DNA of 64,000 nucleotides. Source: Acinetobacter sp. ANC 4169. Lineage in GTDB: Bacteria > Pseudomonadota > Gammaproteobacteria > Pseudomonadales > Moraxellaceae. The stretch's first letter is position 1; the number at the start of each line of letters is the position of its first letter. Position numbers and translations under genes: made by a program. The stretch spans positions 62,001 through 126,000 of the forward strand of contig NZ_NEGE01000006.1 in NCBI RefSeq assembly GCF_002135355.1, given 5' to 3'. The notes under the pieces are model-generated. The model was not told the origin of the DNA, did no database searches, and saw only the letters and a program-made list of their open reading frames with translations. Positions 9,325-16,673 of the stretch are shown piece after piece.

Positions 9325-10152
9325 TCAGTCGTGTGCCAAAAATTCTTTCAAGGCAAAGCTGACTTCATTTTTATGGGTGGTACATAAACCATGCGGTGCG
9401 CCCTTAATTTGCTCTTCTACCCCATGTTTTAAAAGTTTGACCGCCTGCTGACTACAAATTTCTGGCGGTACAATTTCATCTGCTGTTCCATACATCACCA
9501 AAGTAGGTACAGTAATCTGGGTTAAATCTTCACGTAAATCTGTTTCTGAAAAAGCATGGATACAATCGTAATGTGCCTTGATTGACCCCTGCATGGCAAT
9601 ACGCCAGAAATTTTGTATCACTCCTTCTGAGGTTTTATTTAATAATTTGTCATAGCCATAAAATGATTTAGCAAAATCCAGATAAAAATCGGCTCTGTTG
9701 GCCAATAAATTGGCACGCATTTCATCAAATACGTCTAAATCCAAACCGTCTGGATGATCATCCCGCTTAATCATCAGAGGTGTTACCGCGGCAATGAGCG
9801 CGAGTTTAGTCACCTTTTGCTGTCCATATTTTGCCGTATAACGGGTGACTACTGCTCCACCGGTGGAATGTCCGACTAAAGCAAACTCAGTTAATTCAAG
9901 GTGTTCAATGAGTTGATGCAGATCTTGTGCATATTGATCAATGCTGTGCCCCGCCCAAGGTTGACTTGACCTTCCATGACCACGTCGGTCAAATGCAATA
10001 ACCCGAAAACCATGTTCAGCCAGAAATAACATCTGGTCTTCAAAAGCATCACTCGATAAAGGCCAGCCATGGGAAAAAACCACCACAGGGCCATCGCCCC
10101 AATCCTTGTAATAAATCGAGGTTCCATCTGTTGTTGTTAACATCTGTGTCAT
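9325..10152 (-). CDS. Alpha/beta hydrolase, non-haem chloroperoxidase/esterase type
   Basis: A 275-residue single-domain alpha/beta hydrolase. Visible features are the oxyanion region FSHGWPLSSDAF, FDRRGHGRSSQP, the nucleophile elbow GHSTGG (Ser96), the acid YGTADEIVP and the histidine APHG. The combination SHGWP plus GHSTGG is typical of the cofactor-free chloroperoxidase/arylesterase group, whose physiological substrates are usually unknown. It has no signal peptide and stands alone with terminators on either side. The enzyme class is clear; the substrate is not. Confidence 0.88.
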   Translation of the reverse strand: MTQMLTTTDGTSIYYKDWGDGPVVVFSHGWPLSSDAFEDQMLFLAEHGFRVIAFDRRGHGRSSQPWAGHSIDQYAQDLHQLIEHLELTEFALVGHSTGGAVVTRYTAKYGQQKVTKLALIAAVTPLMIKRDDHPDGLDLDVFDEMRANLLANRADFYLDFAKSFYGYDKLLNKTSEGVIQNFWRIAMQGSIKAHYDCIHAFSETDLREDLTQITVPTLVMYGTADEIVPPEICSQQAVKLLKHGVEEQIKGAPHGLCTTHKNEVSFALKEFLAHD

Positions 10153-10246
10153 TTTTTCACCCTCTTTTTATTGTGTATATGGGTGTTTATTAGAACAAGA
10201 TCAAAATAAAACTGTGTATTAAACAAGTTATGCTTATGTAGCACGC

Positions 10247-10278
10247 AAAAAAAAGCAGCCTTGCGGCTGCTTTTTTTT
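10247..10278 (-). terminator. Terminator of ompA
   Basis: Stem AAAAAAAAGCAGCC/GGCTGCTTTTTTTT with a TTGC loop, immediately downstream of the ompA stop. It is a strong intrinsic terminator, as expected for a highly expressed gene, and could also act on the other strand. Confidence 0.9.
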
Positions 10279-10297
10279 AAATCAGTTCAATAATAAA

Positions 10298-11365
10298 TTA
10301 TTGAGCTGCAGGAGCTTGTTGAGCAGGTTCTGCAACAACTGTACGGCTACCAGAAATAGTCGCGAATACACGACGGTTCATAGCACGGCCTTCTTTAGTG
10401 TTGTTGTCAGCAATCGGTTGATCCCAAGCGAAACCTTGAGTAGACAAACGAGCTGGATCTACATTGTATTCATTTACAAGTGAAGATTTAACAGAATTAG
10501 CACGAGCTAAAGATAAACGTTCGTTCAATGCACGTGGACCAGTGTTATCTGTGTGACCTTCGATGCGAGCAGTAGCGTTTGGATATTCAACTAACTTCTC
10601 AGCAACTTTAGCGATTTCTGGTTTGTATTGGTCTTTGATGTTTGATTTGTTTGTATCAAAGAACACACGAAGTTCCATGTTAAGGTCTTCAGTCAACTCT
10701 TGTGGAGCTGGTTGAACTGGAGCTACAGGCTCAACTGGAGCAACTTCTACTGCAGGAGCAGCAGGTTTCAAGTGACCACCAAGAACTACGTTAAGACCAG
10801 CTAAAGCTGTATAGTTCCAGAAATCTTCGTCGATGTTATAAGTAGCACGAGCTTCAGTACGTAGAGATAAAGCATCGTTTAAGCGCCAGAAAGCACCTAG
10901 ACCAGCGTTACCAAGAGTACCTTCTTCTTCAAGGCCACGAGTATCACGACCAGCAGCGCTATCAAGATCATATTTATAGTGACCAGCACCTAACAATACG
11001 TAAGGTTTGATTTTGCTGTCATAGTTTTTAGTGATCAAATCAGAAGTAGCATAGAAGTTACCATTGATTTGAGTTTGCTTGTATTCAGAGCCCGCTGCTA
11101 CGCCAAGACCTTCTACATCACCTTTAACTTGGTTATATTCAGCTTCGAAACCTAACCATGGAGTTAATTCAACACCTAGTGCCGCACCAACGAACAAATC
11201 ATCTTGAAGCTCTTGACCACCATTAGTTAAGTTGCCACGGCTGTTGTTGTGTTGAGTGTCTTGGAATGTATAACCAAGCATTAATGGAGTAACAGTTACG
11301 CCAGCGTTAGCAGCAGCTAAAGGTGCAGCAACGAGCATTGCTAATGCAATACGACTCATTTTCAT
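10298..11365 (-). CDS. ompA: Outer membrane protein A (OmpA/Omp38 family)
   Basis: A major outer-membrane protein that links the outer membrane to peptidoglycan. The ATG at 11365 is chosen because CTGGAGGATA sits 7 bases upstream; the frame extends 8 codons further with no better ribosome site. The 355-residue precursor has a signal peptide ending PLAAANA, an eight-stranded barrel with an aromatic/acidic pattern (residues ~22-200), a proline/valine-rich linker and a C-terminal OmpA-like domain. That domain carries [11 protein letters not shown] and [20 protein letters not shown], which contain the Asp and Arg that bind diaminopimelate. In Acinetobacter this protein is also a virulence and vesicle factor (family knowledge). 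Confidence 0.96.
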   Translation of the reverse strand: MKMSRIALAMLVAAPLAAANAGVTVTPLMLGYTFQDTQHNNSRGNLTNGGQELQDDLFVGAALGVELTPWLGFEAEYNQVKGDVEGLGVAAGSEYKQTQINGNFYATSDLITKNYDSKIKPYVLLGAGHYKYDLDSAAGRDTRGLEEEGTLGNAGLGAFWRLNDALSLRTEARATYNIDEDFWNYTALAGLNVVLGGHLKPAAPAVEVAPVEPVAPVQPAPQELTEDLNMELRVFFDTNKSNIKDQYKPEIAKVAEKLVEYPNATARIEGHTDNTGPRALNERLSLARANSVKSSLVNEYNVDPARLSTQGFAWDQPIADNNTKEGRAMNRRVFATISGSRTVVAEPAQQAPAAQ

Positions 11366-11403
11366 GGATTTATCCTCCAGAGATAACAATTGTTGTTCAA
11401 GCT

Positions 11404-11438
11404 AAAGCCTAGAATTTGACTATTCTGAGATAGGCTTT
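11404..11438 (-). promoter_or_regulatory. Stem-loop in the 5' untranslated leader of ompA
   Basis: Read on the minus strand, AAAGCCTA...AGAAT pairs with ATTCT...AGGCTTT across a small internal bulge and a 6-base loop. It lies between the predicted transcription start and the Shine-Dalgarno. Its position recalls the stabilising leader hairpin of E. coli ompA mRNA. The fold was drawn by eye and no energy was calculated. Confidence 0.55.
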
Positions 11439-11476
11439 CTTTTACCCCAGTTTTATTCTTAAGCTATTCACTGTGA

Positions 11477-11505
11477 ATCATACAAACACTTTATTTTTTT
11501 TCCAA
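11477..11505 (-). promoter_or_regulatory. Predicted sigma-70 promoter of ompA
   Basis: On the minus strand, TTGGAA (-35; 11505-11500) and TATGAT (-10; 11482-11477) are separated by exactly 17 bases. The start site would fall near 11470, leaving a leader of roughly 105 nucleotides before the ATG. Confidence 0.6.
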
Positions 11506-11740
11506 GTGCTTGATAATTTTAATCAAGTAAATTATTGACAAAATTACTTACAATTTCCGTTGTAATTCGGTAATTTTTTACTCAATTTATTCTTATGAAT
11601 AGCTTATTGTCACTTGCGAATTATTTTAACAGCTTTCTTAAAAGTTGAGTAATAAATATTACTCGCAAAAAAAACAATTAAAAAACAAAACACTAATAAC
11701 ACAAATAATTTAAAAAAAATATATTACAGGATCATTTTAA
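11506..11740. other. AT-rich spacer between ompA promoter and the pseudopilin gene
   Basis: Very AT-rich, with long A runs near 11665-11720 and no reading frame. It presumably carries the promoter of the pseudopilin gene. AGGA at about 11729 is that gene's ribosome site. Confidence 0.5.
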
Positions 11741-12262
11741 ATGCCTTTTCAACCAAAAAATGGTTTCACATTAGTTGAGCTAATCGTTACTTTGGCTATT
11801 TTTGCCATTCTGGCTACCATCGCTATACCTTATTTTCAAGAAATAAAAGCCAAGCAGGAAGTCAACGCTATCACCAATAAACTGATTTCAACGATTCAAT
11901 TAGCTAAATCGCAAGCATCTATTTATCATAGCAATGTAGTGATATGTCCCAGCCAAAATAAAATGAATTGTCAAACAAACCAATGGACTGCTGGTTTACT
12001 TATTTTTCTCGATAGCAATAAAAATAGACAAATTGATACAGGCGAAAAAATTATCTATACAGAATCAACCAATTTGAAATATGGGCATTTAGATTGGAGA
12101 GGAACATTGAATGTCCCCAGCTTAACTTTTCAAGCGGAAAATGGCCTGCCTATAGGTTCAAATGGCAGTTTTTATTACTGTTCAATCGTTTCTGATCATC
12201 ACCAGAAACTGGTTCTGAGTGCGATGGGACATATGCGGATCGAAAACCTATCCATCTGCTAA
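11741..12262 (+). CDS. GspH/FimT-type pseudopilin (type IV pilin-like)
   Basis: A 173-residue protein with a class III signal. The short leader MPFQPKNG is followed by the prepilin peptidase site G^FTLVEL, with the +5 glutamate, and a hydrophobic helix LIVTLAIFAILATIAIPYF. The C-terminal globular part contains five cysteines (for example VVICPSQNKMNC) and matches the FimT/FimU/GspH minor-pilin style. In Acinetobacter such minor pilins support type IV pilus assembly and DNA uptake. No other pil, com or gsp gene is beside it, so it is an orphan copy. Confidence 0.85.
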   Translation: MPFQPKNGFTLVELIVTLAIFAILATIAIPYFQEIKAKQEVNAITNKLISTIQLAKSQASIYHSNVVICPSQNKMNCQTNQWTAGLLIFLDSNKNRQIDTGEKIIYTESTNLKYGHLDWRGTLNVPSLTFQAENGLPIGSNGSFYYCSIVSDHHQKLVLSAMGHMRIENLSIC

Positions 12263-12376
12263 AAACTTATCAGTCTAAAGACGTAGAACAATCCCACTTT
12301 ATTCCTGCTCATTTTTCAATATACTGCTTAGGCTTGGAAAATAATTCCCTAAAAAGTCAATCTCGGAGAAAAAATA

Positions 12377-13552
12377 ATGACAGACATCGTAATTGTAAAT
12401 GGCGCACGTACCGCAATGGGCGGCTTTCAAGGTAGCTTAGCCAGTGTCACAGCCCCTGAACTTGGCGCAGCATCCATCAAGGAAGCGATTGCTCGTGCAG
12501 GATTACAAGCAACGGATGTCGAAGAAGTCATTATGGGCTGCGTGCTCCCTGCTGGCTTAAAACAAGGGCCAGCTCGTCAGGCGATGCGTAAAGCCGGGCT
12601 ACCTGATTCAACAGGTGCAGTCACCATTAATAAACTTTGTGGTTCAGGCATGAAAGCGGTTATGCAAGCTGCTGACATGATTAAAGCCGGTTCTGCTGAA
12701 ATTGTGGTTGCAGGCGGTATGGAATCTATGACCAATGCACCATATATCCTGCCTAAAGCACGTGGTGGCTTCCGTATGGGGCATGGTGAAATCAAGGATC
12801 ATATGTTCTTTGATGGTCTTGAAGATGCCGAAACAGGCCGCTTAATGGGTTCATTTGCACAAGACACGGCAAATACACGTGGCTATACCCGTGAACAAAT
12901 GGATGCCTTTGCGATTCGTTCATTAGAACGTGCACAAAAAGCCGTAAACGAAGGTTACTTTGCCGATGAAATCGTGCCTGTAACCGTGTCGAGTCGCAAA
13001 GGTGATGTTGTTGTTGATAAAGATGAACAACCCTTTAATGCGAACATTGCCAAAATTCCAACGCTTCGTCCTGCATTTGCTAAAGATGGAACCATTACGG
13101 CTGCCAATGCCAGCTCGATTTCAGATGGTGCTTCTGCGCTTGTACTCACCTCAAGTGAAAAAGCTGCTGCGAAAGGCTTGAAGCCGCTTGCAAAAATTGT
13201 GGCTTATGCTTCAAATTCACAGCATCCTTCAGAATTTACCATTGCTCCAGTCGGTGCCATTCAGAAAGTTTTAAATAAAACCGGTTGGGATGCACAAGAT
13301 GTCGATCTTTGGGAAATTAACGAAGCTTTTGCCATGGTGACCATGTGTCCAATGGATGACTTCAAACTTGATCCAGCTAAAGTAAACATTAATGGCGGTG
13401 CTTGTGCACTCGGCCATCCGGTGGGTTCTACTGGTTCTCGTATCATCTTGACCTTGATTCATGCACTTAAACGCACTGGCGGCAAGAAAGGTATTGCGGC
13501 ACTCTGTATCGGTGGTGGTGAAGCGACCGCTGTGGCGATTGAATTGCTTTAA
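12377..13552 (+). CDS. Acetyl-CoA C-acetyltransferase (thiolase)
   Basis: A thiolase of 391 residues that condenses or cleaves acetoacetyl-CoA. The catalytic set is complete: Cys88 in KLCGSGMKA, His347 in ALGHPVGSTGSR and Cys377 in LCIGGGEA, plus the NEAF motif. Biosynthetic (AtoB/PhaA-like) function is likely from length and motifs. An unusual MCPMDD segment after NEAFAMVT replaces the more usual small-residue helix. The start has GGAG about 9 bases upstream. The gene stands alone, so the pathway (ketone body, polyhydroxyalkanoate or amino-acid degradation) is not shown by context. Confidence 0.92.
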   Translation: MTDIVIVNGARTAMGGFQGSLASVTAPELGAASIKEAIARAGLQATDVEEVIMGCVLPAGLKQGPARQAMRKAGLPDSTGAVTINKLCGSGMKAVMQAADMIKAGSAEIVVAGGMESMTNAPYILPKARGGFRMGHGEIKDHMFFDGLEDAETGRLMGSFAQDTANTRGYTREQMDAFAIRSLERAQKAVNEGYFADEIVPVTVSSRKGDVVVDKDEQPFNANIAKIPTLRPAFAKDGTITAANASSISDGASALVLTSSEKAAAKGLKPLAKIVAYASNSQHPSEFTIAPVGAIQKVLNKTGWDAQDVDLWEINEAFAMVTMCPMDDFKLDPAKVNINGGACALGHPVGSTGSRIILTLIHALKRTGGKKGIAALCIGGGEATAVAIELL

Positions 13553-13558
13553 TTGTTT

Positions 13559-13640
13559 TGAAGTCTCCCTTTGTTAAAGGGAGATTTAGAGGGATTATTT
13601 TTAAATCCTCCCCTCTTGCGGAACATCGTTCCTCATCCTT
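13559..13640. repeat. C/T-rich inverted intergenic repeat
   Basis: TCTCCCTTTG/TTAAAGGGAGA forms a hairpin directly after the thiolase gene, followed by a degenerate second block (AAATCCTCCCCTCTTGCGG). It belongs to the same loose family as the segments at 2521-2570 and about 58068-58115. Confidence 0.5.
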
Positions 13641-13657
13641 TAATAACGGAAGGAACT

Positions 13658-13685
13658 AAAAATCCCTCTTTTGAGGGATTTTTTT
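13658..13685 (+). terminator. Terminator downstream of the thiolase gene
   Basis: Stem AAAAATCCCTC/GAGGGATTTTTTT with a TTTT loop. It is about 105 bases past the thiolase stop, with the repeat block in between. Confidence 0.85.
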
Positions 13686-13774
13686 ATGCTTACACTTTTT
13701 TATATTTTCATCATCAAAATTTAAGCTGAAGCCTGCTAAATTAGAACCATCAAAAACAACAACAAAGGATTATC

Positions 13775-14224
13775 ATGCAACTCAATCATTATTTGAATTT
13801 CCAGGGTGAAACCGAAGCAGCATTTAACTTTTATAAATCTGTTTTTGGTGGTGAGTTTTCCAATCTTACCCGTTATGGAGAGTTACCAGCGCAAGAAGGG
13901 GTCACGCTATCTGAAGCAGATAAAAATCTAATCCTTCATGTCTCACTACCGATTAATGCATTTACAGAACTGATGGCATCCGATACCAATGATCAATTCT
14001 GTGCACAAAATAATACCGTTTTCACCAAAGGTAATAATCACTATATTTCAATTAATCTGAATGCCCATGAACAAGCAGAAGCAAAACGTTTATTTGACGC
14101 GTTATCTGTGAATGGACAAATTGAAATGCCATTAGACAAAACTTTTTGGGGTGCGCTGTATGGTGCCTTTACTGATCAGTTCGGGATTAAGTGGATGGTG
14201 AATTGCCAATTAGAAGCAATGTGA
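13775..14224 (+). CDS. VOC-family protein, PhnB/glyoxalase-like
   Basis: A 149-residue protein opening MQLNHYLNFQGETEAAFNFY with FGGEFSNLTRYGELP, the typical start of the PhnB-like (3-demethylubiquinone methyltransferase-like) branch of the vicinal-oxygen-chelate superfamily. It closes with the family's WGALYGAFTDQFGIKWMVNC. These proteins form paired beta-alpha-beta-beta-beta modules and often act in metal-dependent detoxification or antibiotic binding, but most have no assigned substrate. It is monocistronic, ending at a shared bidirectional terminator. Confidence 0.85.
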   Translation: MQLNHYLNFQGETEAAFNFYKSVFGGEFSNLTRYGELPAQEGVTLSEADKNLILHVSLPINAFTELMASDTNDQFCAQNNTVFTKGNNHYISINLNAHEQAEAKRLFDALSVNGQIEMPLDKTFWGALYGAFTDQFGIKWMVNCQLEAM

Positions 14225-14250
14225 TCTCAATTTTTTATTCAAACACGCAT

Positions 14251-14280
14251 AAAAAAGCCGGAATCAATCCGGCTTTTTTT
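14251..14280. terminator. Bidirectional terminator between the VOC gene and the cysI operon
   Basis: Stem AAAAAAGCCGGA/TCCGGCTTTTTTT with a 5-base loop, between convergent genes. Confidence 0.9.
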
Positions 14281-14298
14281 AACATCGGCTTAAAACAA

Positions 14299-14784
14299 TC
14301 AAGCACCTGTTTGATAATGTGCTTTTTCAACTGCAGTTGAAGCTTGGTATGGGTTGCTAAAGTCACCTAAACCAGCCGCTGCTTCCTGAATATCTTTACC
14401 TTCTTTAATCACGAAAGTATCGAAACCTGAACGCTTCATGTAGTTCAACACGTCTTTGAACACATCGCCAGTTGCACGCAGTTCGCCCTGGAAACCTTGA
14501 CGGCGTAACAATGCAGCAAATGAATAGCCACGACCATCGTTAAAGCCTGCAAATTCGATAAAAATTGCATCTAACTGGTCAAGCGGAAATTCATGGGTTT
14601 CAGGTGAAGCATCTACAGTGATGTAGAGTGCTTTTTTGCCTGACACATTGGCAAGCTGGTCTAACTGTTCAACAGTTAGAACCACGTCACCTTGTGGCAA
14701 TACGCCATCTTCACCAATAAGCTGGTAGGTATTGTCTGCAATTGTGCCATCTTTAGAGAGCACTTGTAGTGCGGTATTAAGCAT
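14299..14784 (-). CDS. DUF934 protein, sulfite reductase-associated
   Basis: 161 residues from the ATG at 14784 (MLNTALQVLSKDGTIADN), which overlaps the cysI stop by eight bases. An in-frame start at 14862 would overlap cysI by a further 78 bases and has no support. DUF934 proteins occur almost only next to ferredoxin-type sulfite reductases in Proteobacteria. A role in assembly, electron supply or folding of the reductase is inferred from that linkage. The conserved core FAGFNDGRGYSFAALLRR is visible. No catalytic motif is known. Confidence 0.88.
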   Translation of the reverse strand: MLNTALQVLSKDGTIADNTYQLIGEDGVLPQGDVVLTVEQLDQLANVSGKKALYITVDASPETHEFPLDQLDAIFIEFAGFNDGRGYSFAALLRRQGFQGELRATGDVFKDVLNYMKRSGFDTFVIKEGKDIQEAAAGLGDFSNPYQASTAVEKAHYQTGA

Positions 14785-16420
14785 ATGCACGCTCCTTAAA
14801 TGGTTGAATGCCGACACGGCGGTATGTATCAATAAATTCTTCGCCTTCCTGACGTAGGTCAAGATAGGTATTCAAAATTTCTTCGATGATGTCAGGTACC
14901 ACTTCCGCTGCAAATGATGGCCCCAAGATGTCGCCAATTGAGGCATCATGGTCCGCATTACCACCCAAAGTGATTTGGTAGAATTCTGCACCTTTTTTGT
15001 CTACACCCAAAATACCGATGTTACCGACATGGTGATGACCACAGGCATTCATACAACCTGAAATATTTAAGTCAAGTTTGCCTAGGTTATAGATGGTATC
15101 CAGATCATCAAAACGGCGTGAAATCGCTTCTGAAATTGGAATTGATTTCGCATTTGCGAGCGAGCAGAAGTCACCGCCTGGGCAGCAGATGATGTCGGTC
15201 AAGAAACCAATGTGCGCACGTGCAAGGTTATGCTGATCGAGAATTTTCCACAATTCAAACAGGTCTTTTTGCGGTACATCAACAAGTGCAATATTTTGCT
15301 CATGTGTAGTACGGAACTCACCGAAGGTGTACTTATCTGCAAGATCAGCAATCAAGTTCATCTCTTCAACCGTCATGTCGCCCGGTGCGATACCGGCACG
15401 TTTCAAAGAAATCGTAACAATACGGTAGCCTTGTACTTTATGAGCATTGGTGTTGATGTTGAACCACTGCTTGAACTTCGGATGCGCTGCAAACTGTTCA
15501 GTAAAGTCTTCATCGGCATAAGCTTGATAATCAAATGGCGTGAAGTTCTCATCCATTTTTGCCAAGGTGTCTGCATCGATTTTTAAAGTTTTTACTGTAT
15601 GTGCAAATTCAGCTTCCACTTTTTCTGCAAATACGGCTGGTGTTAAAGCTTTTACTAAAATTTTGATACGAGCTTTGTATTTGTTGTCACGGCGACCGTG
15701 CAAGTTATATACACGCAGTACTGCTTCTAAATAAGCAATCAAATCTTCACGTGGCAAGAAGTCACGGATAAAGCTGCCGATCACCGGGGTACGGCCCAAG
15801 CCACCACCCACTTTGATTTTATAGCCCATCTCGCCTGCTTCATTACGCACGATGTATACACCGATGTCATGGAATGAAGTCGCCGCACGGTCAGTTTCTT
15901 CAAGCGCAGAAACCGCGATTTTGAACTTACGTGGCAAGAAGGCAAATTCCGGGTGGAATGTAGACCATTGACGAATCAATTCACAGGTCGGACGTGGGTC
16001 AGCCACTTCACCGGCAACCACACCGGCATACTGGTCAGTCGTGGTATTACGGATACAGTTACCTGAAGTTTGAATCGCATGCATCTGAACTGATGCCAGC
16101 TCTTGCAGCATGTCCGGCACATTTTCTAGCGCAGGCCAGTTAAACTGAATGTTTTGACGTGTTGAAACGTGTGCATAACCACGGTCATAGTCTTGGGCTA
16201 ATTCCGCAATTTTACGCAATTGTTTTGAATTCATCAGACCATAAGGTACTGCAATACGCAACATTGGCGCATAACGTTGTACATAAAGGCCGTTTTGCAG
16301 ACGAAGCGGACGATATTCATCTTCCGTCAATTTACCTGCTAAATAACGTTCCGTTTGGTCACGGAACTGTGCAACACGTTCATTGACCAGTTGCTGGTCA
16401 AAATCAGTATATAAATACAT
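14777..16420 (-). CDS. cysI: Sulfite reductase haemoprotein (nitrite/sulfite reductase family)
   Basis: Reduces sulfite to sulfide by six electrons for cysteine synthesis. The 547-residue protein has the duplicated ferredoxin-like and siroheme domain pattern, with HVSTRQNIQFNW and TSGNCIRNTTTD in the first half. The [4Fe-4S]-siroheme cysteines are Cys413-x5-Cys419 (CCPGGDFCSLA) and Cys456-x3-Cys460 (SGCMNACGHHH). The family members lacking a CysJ flavoprotein partner usually take electrons from ferredoxin, and no cysJ is in the window. It forms a two-gene operon with the DUF934 gene. Confidence 0.95.
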   Translation of the reverse strand: MYLYTDFDQQLVNERVAQFRDQTERYLAGKLTEDEYRPLRLQNGLYVQRYAPMLRIAVPYGLMNSKQLRKIAELAQDYDRGYAHVSTRQNIQFNWPALENVPDMLQELASVQMHAIQTSGNCIRNTTTDQYAGVVAGEVADPRPTCELIRQWSTFHPEFAFLPRKFKIAVSALEETDRAATSFHDIGVYIVRNEAGEMGYKIKVGGGLGRTPVIGSFIRDFLPREDLIAYLEAVLRVYNLHGRRDNKYKARIKILVKALTPAVFAEKVEAEFAHTVKTLKIDADTLAKMDENFTPFDYQAYADEDFTEQFAAHPKFKQWFNINTNAHKVQGYRIVTISLKRAGIAPGDMTVEEMNLIADLADKYTFGEFRTTHEQNIALVDVPQKDLFELWKILDQHNLARAHIGFLTDIICCPGGDFCSLANAKSIPISEAISRRFDDLDTIYNLGKLDLNISGCMNACGHHHVGNIGILGVDKKGAEFYQITLGGNADHDASIGDILGPSFAAEVVPDIIEEILNTYLDLRQEGEEFIDTYRRVGIQPFKERAYA

Positions 16421-16622
16421 GGCGTACAGCTAGTAGTTTCTATTATAACGGTGCACAGCATAACGAGATTTGATCTATCAACAAAATGCGTTTTTTACAT
16501 ATTTAATAGCGGTTTTATTGATAAGTGTAGTCAAGCTTCACAGATATAGAGCCTTTCAGCCTTTTTTAATTCATTTTTAATGATATTGCTCATTTTGTTT
16601 ATTCTTTAGCATTTATTTTCAT

Positions 16623-16652
16623 AAAAAAAAGCCCGACGAATCGGACTTTTTA
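16623..16652 (-). terminator. Terminator of gcd
   Basis: On the minus strand, GTCCGA-TTCG-TCGGGC (with one G-U pair) is followed by eight T residues, about 20 bases beyond the gcd stop. Confidence 0.85.
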
Positions 16653-16673
16653 GACTTAACCTAAATAGGCAGT

